From the NCBI RefSeq assembly GCF_003863365.1, contig NZ_RQXT01000029.1:24881-88880 (forward strand): a stretch of 64,000 nucleotides of DNA. Reading direction: 5' to 3'. Made by a program: the position numbers and the translations under genes. Shown one piece after another: positions 62,103 through 64,000 of the stretch. How positions within the stretch are numbered: the first letter of the stretch is position 1; every line of letters starts with the position of its first letter. This stretch comes from Mesorhizobium tamadayense (GTDB lineage Bacteria > Pseudomonadota > Alphaproteobacteria > Rhizobiales > Rhizobiaceae). The notes beneath the pieces were generated by a model. The model saw only the letters and a program-made list of their open reading frames with translations, was not told the DNA's origin and did not search any database.

Positions 62103-63860
62103 TCACGCCGTCTTCTGCGCCACGAGTCCTAGCTCCTCCATCATCGCCTCGCGCATCAAGAACTTCTGCGGCTTGCCGGTCACCGTCATCGGCAGCTCGG
62201 TGCGGAAGCGGATGTAGCGCGGCACCTTGTAATGCGCGATCTGGCCGGCGCAGAAGGCCTTGATCTCCTGCTCCGTGGCAATCTGGTTGGGCTTCAGCAC
62301 GATCCAGGCGCAGAGCTCCTCGCCATATTTTGGGTCTGGAATGCCGAAGACCTGCACTTCCTTAACCTTGGGATGGCGGTAGAGGAATTCCTCCACCTCG
62401 CGCGGATAGACGTTCTCGCCGCCGCGGATGACCATGTCCTTCACCCGGCCGACGATGTTGCAATAGCCCTCGGTGTCTATGGTGGCGAGGTCGCCGGTGT
62501 GCATCCAGCCGTCCGTGTCGATCGCCTCGCGGGTCTTCTCGGCGTCGTCCCAGTAGCCCTTCATCACCGAATAGCCGCGCGTGCAGAGCTCGCCCGGCGC
62601 GCCCACCGCGACCGTGGCGCCGTCAGCGTCGATCGCCTTGACCTCGACGTGGGGATGGATGCGGCCGACCGTTGAGACGCGCTTTTCCAGCGGATCATCG
62701 ACGCTGCTCTGGAACGAGACCGGGCTGGTCTCCGTCATGCCGTAGGCGATGGTCACTTGCGCCATATGCATCAGCGAGACCACCTTCTTCATCACTTCGA
62801 TCGGACAGGGAGAGCCGGCCATGATGCCGGTGCGGAGGCTGGAAAGGTCGAAGCTGGAGAAATCCGCATGGTCGAGCATGGCGACGAACATGGTCGGCAC
62901 GCCATAGAGGCCGGTGCAGCGCTCCTGCGCCACCGCCTTCAGCGTCGCGCCGGCATCAAAACCCTCGCCCGGGAAGACCATGGTCGCGCCCTTGGTGACG
63001 CAGCCCATGGTGCCCATCGACATGCCGAAGCAGTGGTAGAGCGGCACCGGGATGCAGAGCCGGTCGTCGACGGTGAGCTTGATCGCCGAGGTGACGAAAT
63101 TGCCGTTGTTGACGATGTTCGCGTGGGTCAGCGTCGCGCCCTTGGGCGCGCCCGTGGTTCCGCTGGTGAACTGGATGTTGATGGCGTCGCCGGGCTTCAG
63201 CCCTTCGGAGATGCGGTCGAGGCTGTCATGCTCGTCGCGACCGGCCATGGCCAGCACGTCGCCGAAGTTGAACATGCCGGGCGAGTTGTCGTCGCCCATG
63301 CGGATGACGATCCTCAGCGCCGGCAGCTTCTTTGCCTCGAGCTTGCCGGGCTCGGCCGTGGCGATCTCCGGCGCCAGCGTCTCGACCATGCCGAGATAGT
63401 CGGAGGTCTTGAACTGTGCGGCAGTGACCAGCGCCTTGCAGCCGACCTTGTTCAGCGCATATTCCAGCTCGGTCAGCCGGTAGGCCGGGTTGATGTTGAC
63501 CAGGATGAGGCCGATGCGCGCGGTGGCGAATTGGGTCACCAGCCATTCCCAGCGGTTCGGCGACCAGATGCCTACGCGATCGCCCTTTTCGAGGCCGAGC
63601 GCCAGGAAGCCGGCGGCTAAAGCATCGACCGTGTCGGACAGCTCGCTCCAGGTAAAGCGCTTGTCCTGGCCGACGAAGACGGCGGCGTCGAGCGTGGCGT
63701 ATTTGCTCACCGTATCGGAAAACAGCGCCGGAATGGTCTTGTCGAGCAAGGGCACCGAGCGATCGCCCGAGACATGCGCCCTGCCGTCCACCGGAGCAAT
63801 GAAAGTGCTACGCCCGCGCAGATTTGTGGCGTTCTTGAGCTCGTCGAGTTTGATCGCCAT
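62103..63860 (-). CDS. AMP-binding acyl-CoA synthetase, 585 aa
   Basis: Core motifs of the ANL family: FTSGTTGAPKGATLTH (P-loop), YGMTETSPV, HTGDLATID, MVIRGGENVYPREVEEFLY, and the catalytic Lys in TGKPQKFLMRE. It activates a fatty or branched acid to its acyl-CoA. Closest in style to the FadD/AcsF group of medium-chain ligases. ATG 63860 is preceded by GGGAGGAGAAGG. No pathway partners lie in the window. Confidence 0.92.
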   Translation of the reverse strand: MAIKLDELKNATNLRGRSTFIAPVDGRAHVSGDRSVPLLDKTIPALFSDTVSKYATLDAAVFVGQDKRFTWSELSDTVDALAAGFLALGLEKGDRVGIWSPNRWEWLVTQFATARIGLILVNINPAYRLTELEYALNKVGCKALVTAAQFKTSDYLGMVETLAPEIATAEPGKLEAKKLPALRIVIRMGDDNSPGMFNFGDVLAMAGRDEHDSLDRISEGLKPGDAINIQFTSGTTGAPKGATLTHANIVNNGNFVTSAIKLTVDDRLCIPVPLYHCFGMSMGTMGCVTKGATMVFPGEGFDAGATLKAVAQERCTGLYGVPTMFVAMLDHADFSSFDLSSLRTGIMAGSPCPIEVMKKVVSLMHMAQVTIAYGMTETSPVSFQSSVDDPLEKRVSTVGRIHPHVEVKAIDADGATVAVGAPGELCTRGYSVMKGYWDDAEKTREAIDTDGWMHTGDLATIDTEGYCNIVGRVKDMVIRGGENVYPREVEEFLYRHPKVKEVQVFGIPDPKYGEELCAWIVLKPNQIATEQEIKAFCAGQIAHYKVPRYIRFRTELPMTVTGKPQKFLMREAMMEELGLVAQKTA

Positions 63861-64000
63861 CGCCTTCTCCTCCCGGGATGAGCCAGCCTATCAGCCGGTG
63901 GCGGCGGTGAAAATCCGTCAAAGGTCCCCCTCCCCTTCGACGGGAGGGCTATCGCATAGGACGCTCCCCCTCACCCAGCCTCCGCTTCGCTCGGCTGACC
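63861..64000. other. Intergenic end of window, repeat-like
   Basis: The last 80 bases (CCCCCTCCCCTTCGACGGGA and CCTCCGCTTCGCTCGGCTG) resemble the palindromic intergenic repeats frequent in Rhizobiales. The stretch also holds the promoter of the acyl-CoA synthetase. Confidence 0.4.

Overview
The window looks like chromosome of a high-GC alphaproteobacterium of the Rhizobiales, most likely Mesorhizobium or a close relative. The signs are the DUF3489/DUF2924/large serine recombinase cassette, a P4-type integrase beside the 3' end of guaA (an attachment site used by mesorhizobial integrative elements), the guaA-MTA nucleosidase-PaaI-RsmB neighbourhood, and a y4hA-like antiporter. The genus is an inference; there is no rRNA or tRNA gene here to confirm it.

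Left part, 1-47.4 kb, reads as a composite genomic island. (a) 0.3-5.9 kb holds an unusual gene set: an XRE regulator with a PEP-utilising-enzyme-like protein on one strand; and, divergently, an OGG-type DNA glycosylase, a small protein starting Met-Ser-(Gly)7, a PfkB kinase-nucleoside deoxyribosyltransferase fusion, a QueC-like 7-deazaguanine synthase and a SagB/nitroreductase-like flavoprotein. QueC plus OGG plus a Gly-rich N-terminus recalls the QueC-containing immune systems (type IV CBASS, Qat), but no CD-NTase or QatA ATPase is present, so this may be an undescribed relative. (b) 6.1-8.7 kb is a serine recombinase cassette. (c) 9.2-23.4 kb is a sugar catabolism region: GH88/GH105-type hydrolase, KduI, a glycan-active enzyme and a complete ABC importer under a LacI regulator, followed by an SsuD-like monooxygenase with flavin reductase, a GntR regulator and a Gfo/Idh/MocA oxidoreductase. 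(d) 23.9-27.2 kb is a complete His-Xaa-Ser (hxsDBCA) radical-SAM peptide system. (e) 27.4-43.6 kb is defence-like: a 1518-residue nuclease-STAND NTPase, an intact IS66 element with perfect 8-bp target duplication, an RloC/PrrC-like ATPase with anticodon-nuclease residues, and a 1855-residue DUF4011 helicase-nuclease. (f) 44.0-47.1 kb carries small genes, an AlpA-type regulator and the integrase. A ~105-bp dispersed repeat occurs three times in the same orientation (8.93, 23.59, 34.94 kb), at the seams between these modules.

Right part, 47.4-64 kb, looks like core chromosome: guaA, a MarR regulator with its operator, MTA/SAH nucleosidase, PaaI thioesterase, RsmB-like methyltransferase, aquaporin, katG divergent from oxyR, a three-gene N-formylglutamate amidohydrolase/QEGLA/GshB-like operon, a Ca2+/H+ antiporter and an acyl-CoA synthetase.

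Four genes (OGG, the glycan enzyme, a small membrane protein, aqpZ) are each broken by what looks like a single missing base, in both island and core. This raises the possibility of sequencing error; the in-frame TGA in the PfkB-deoxyribosyltransferase gene is of a different kind.
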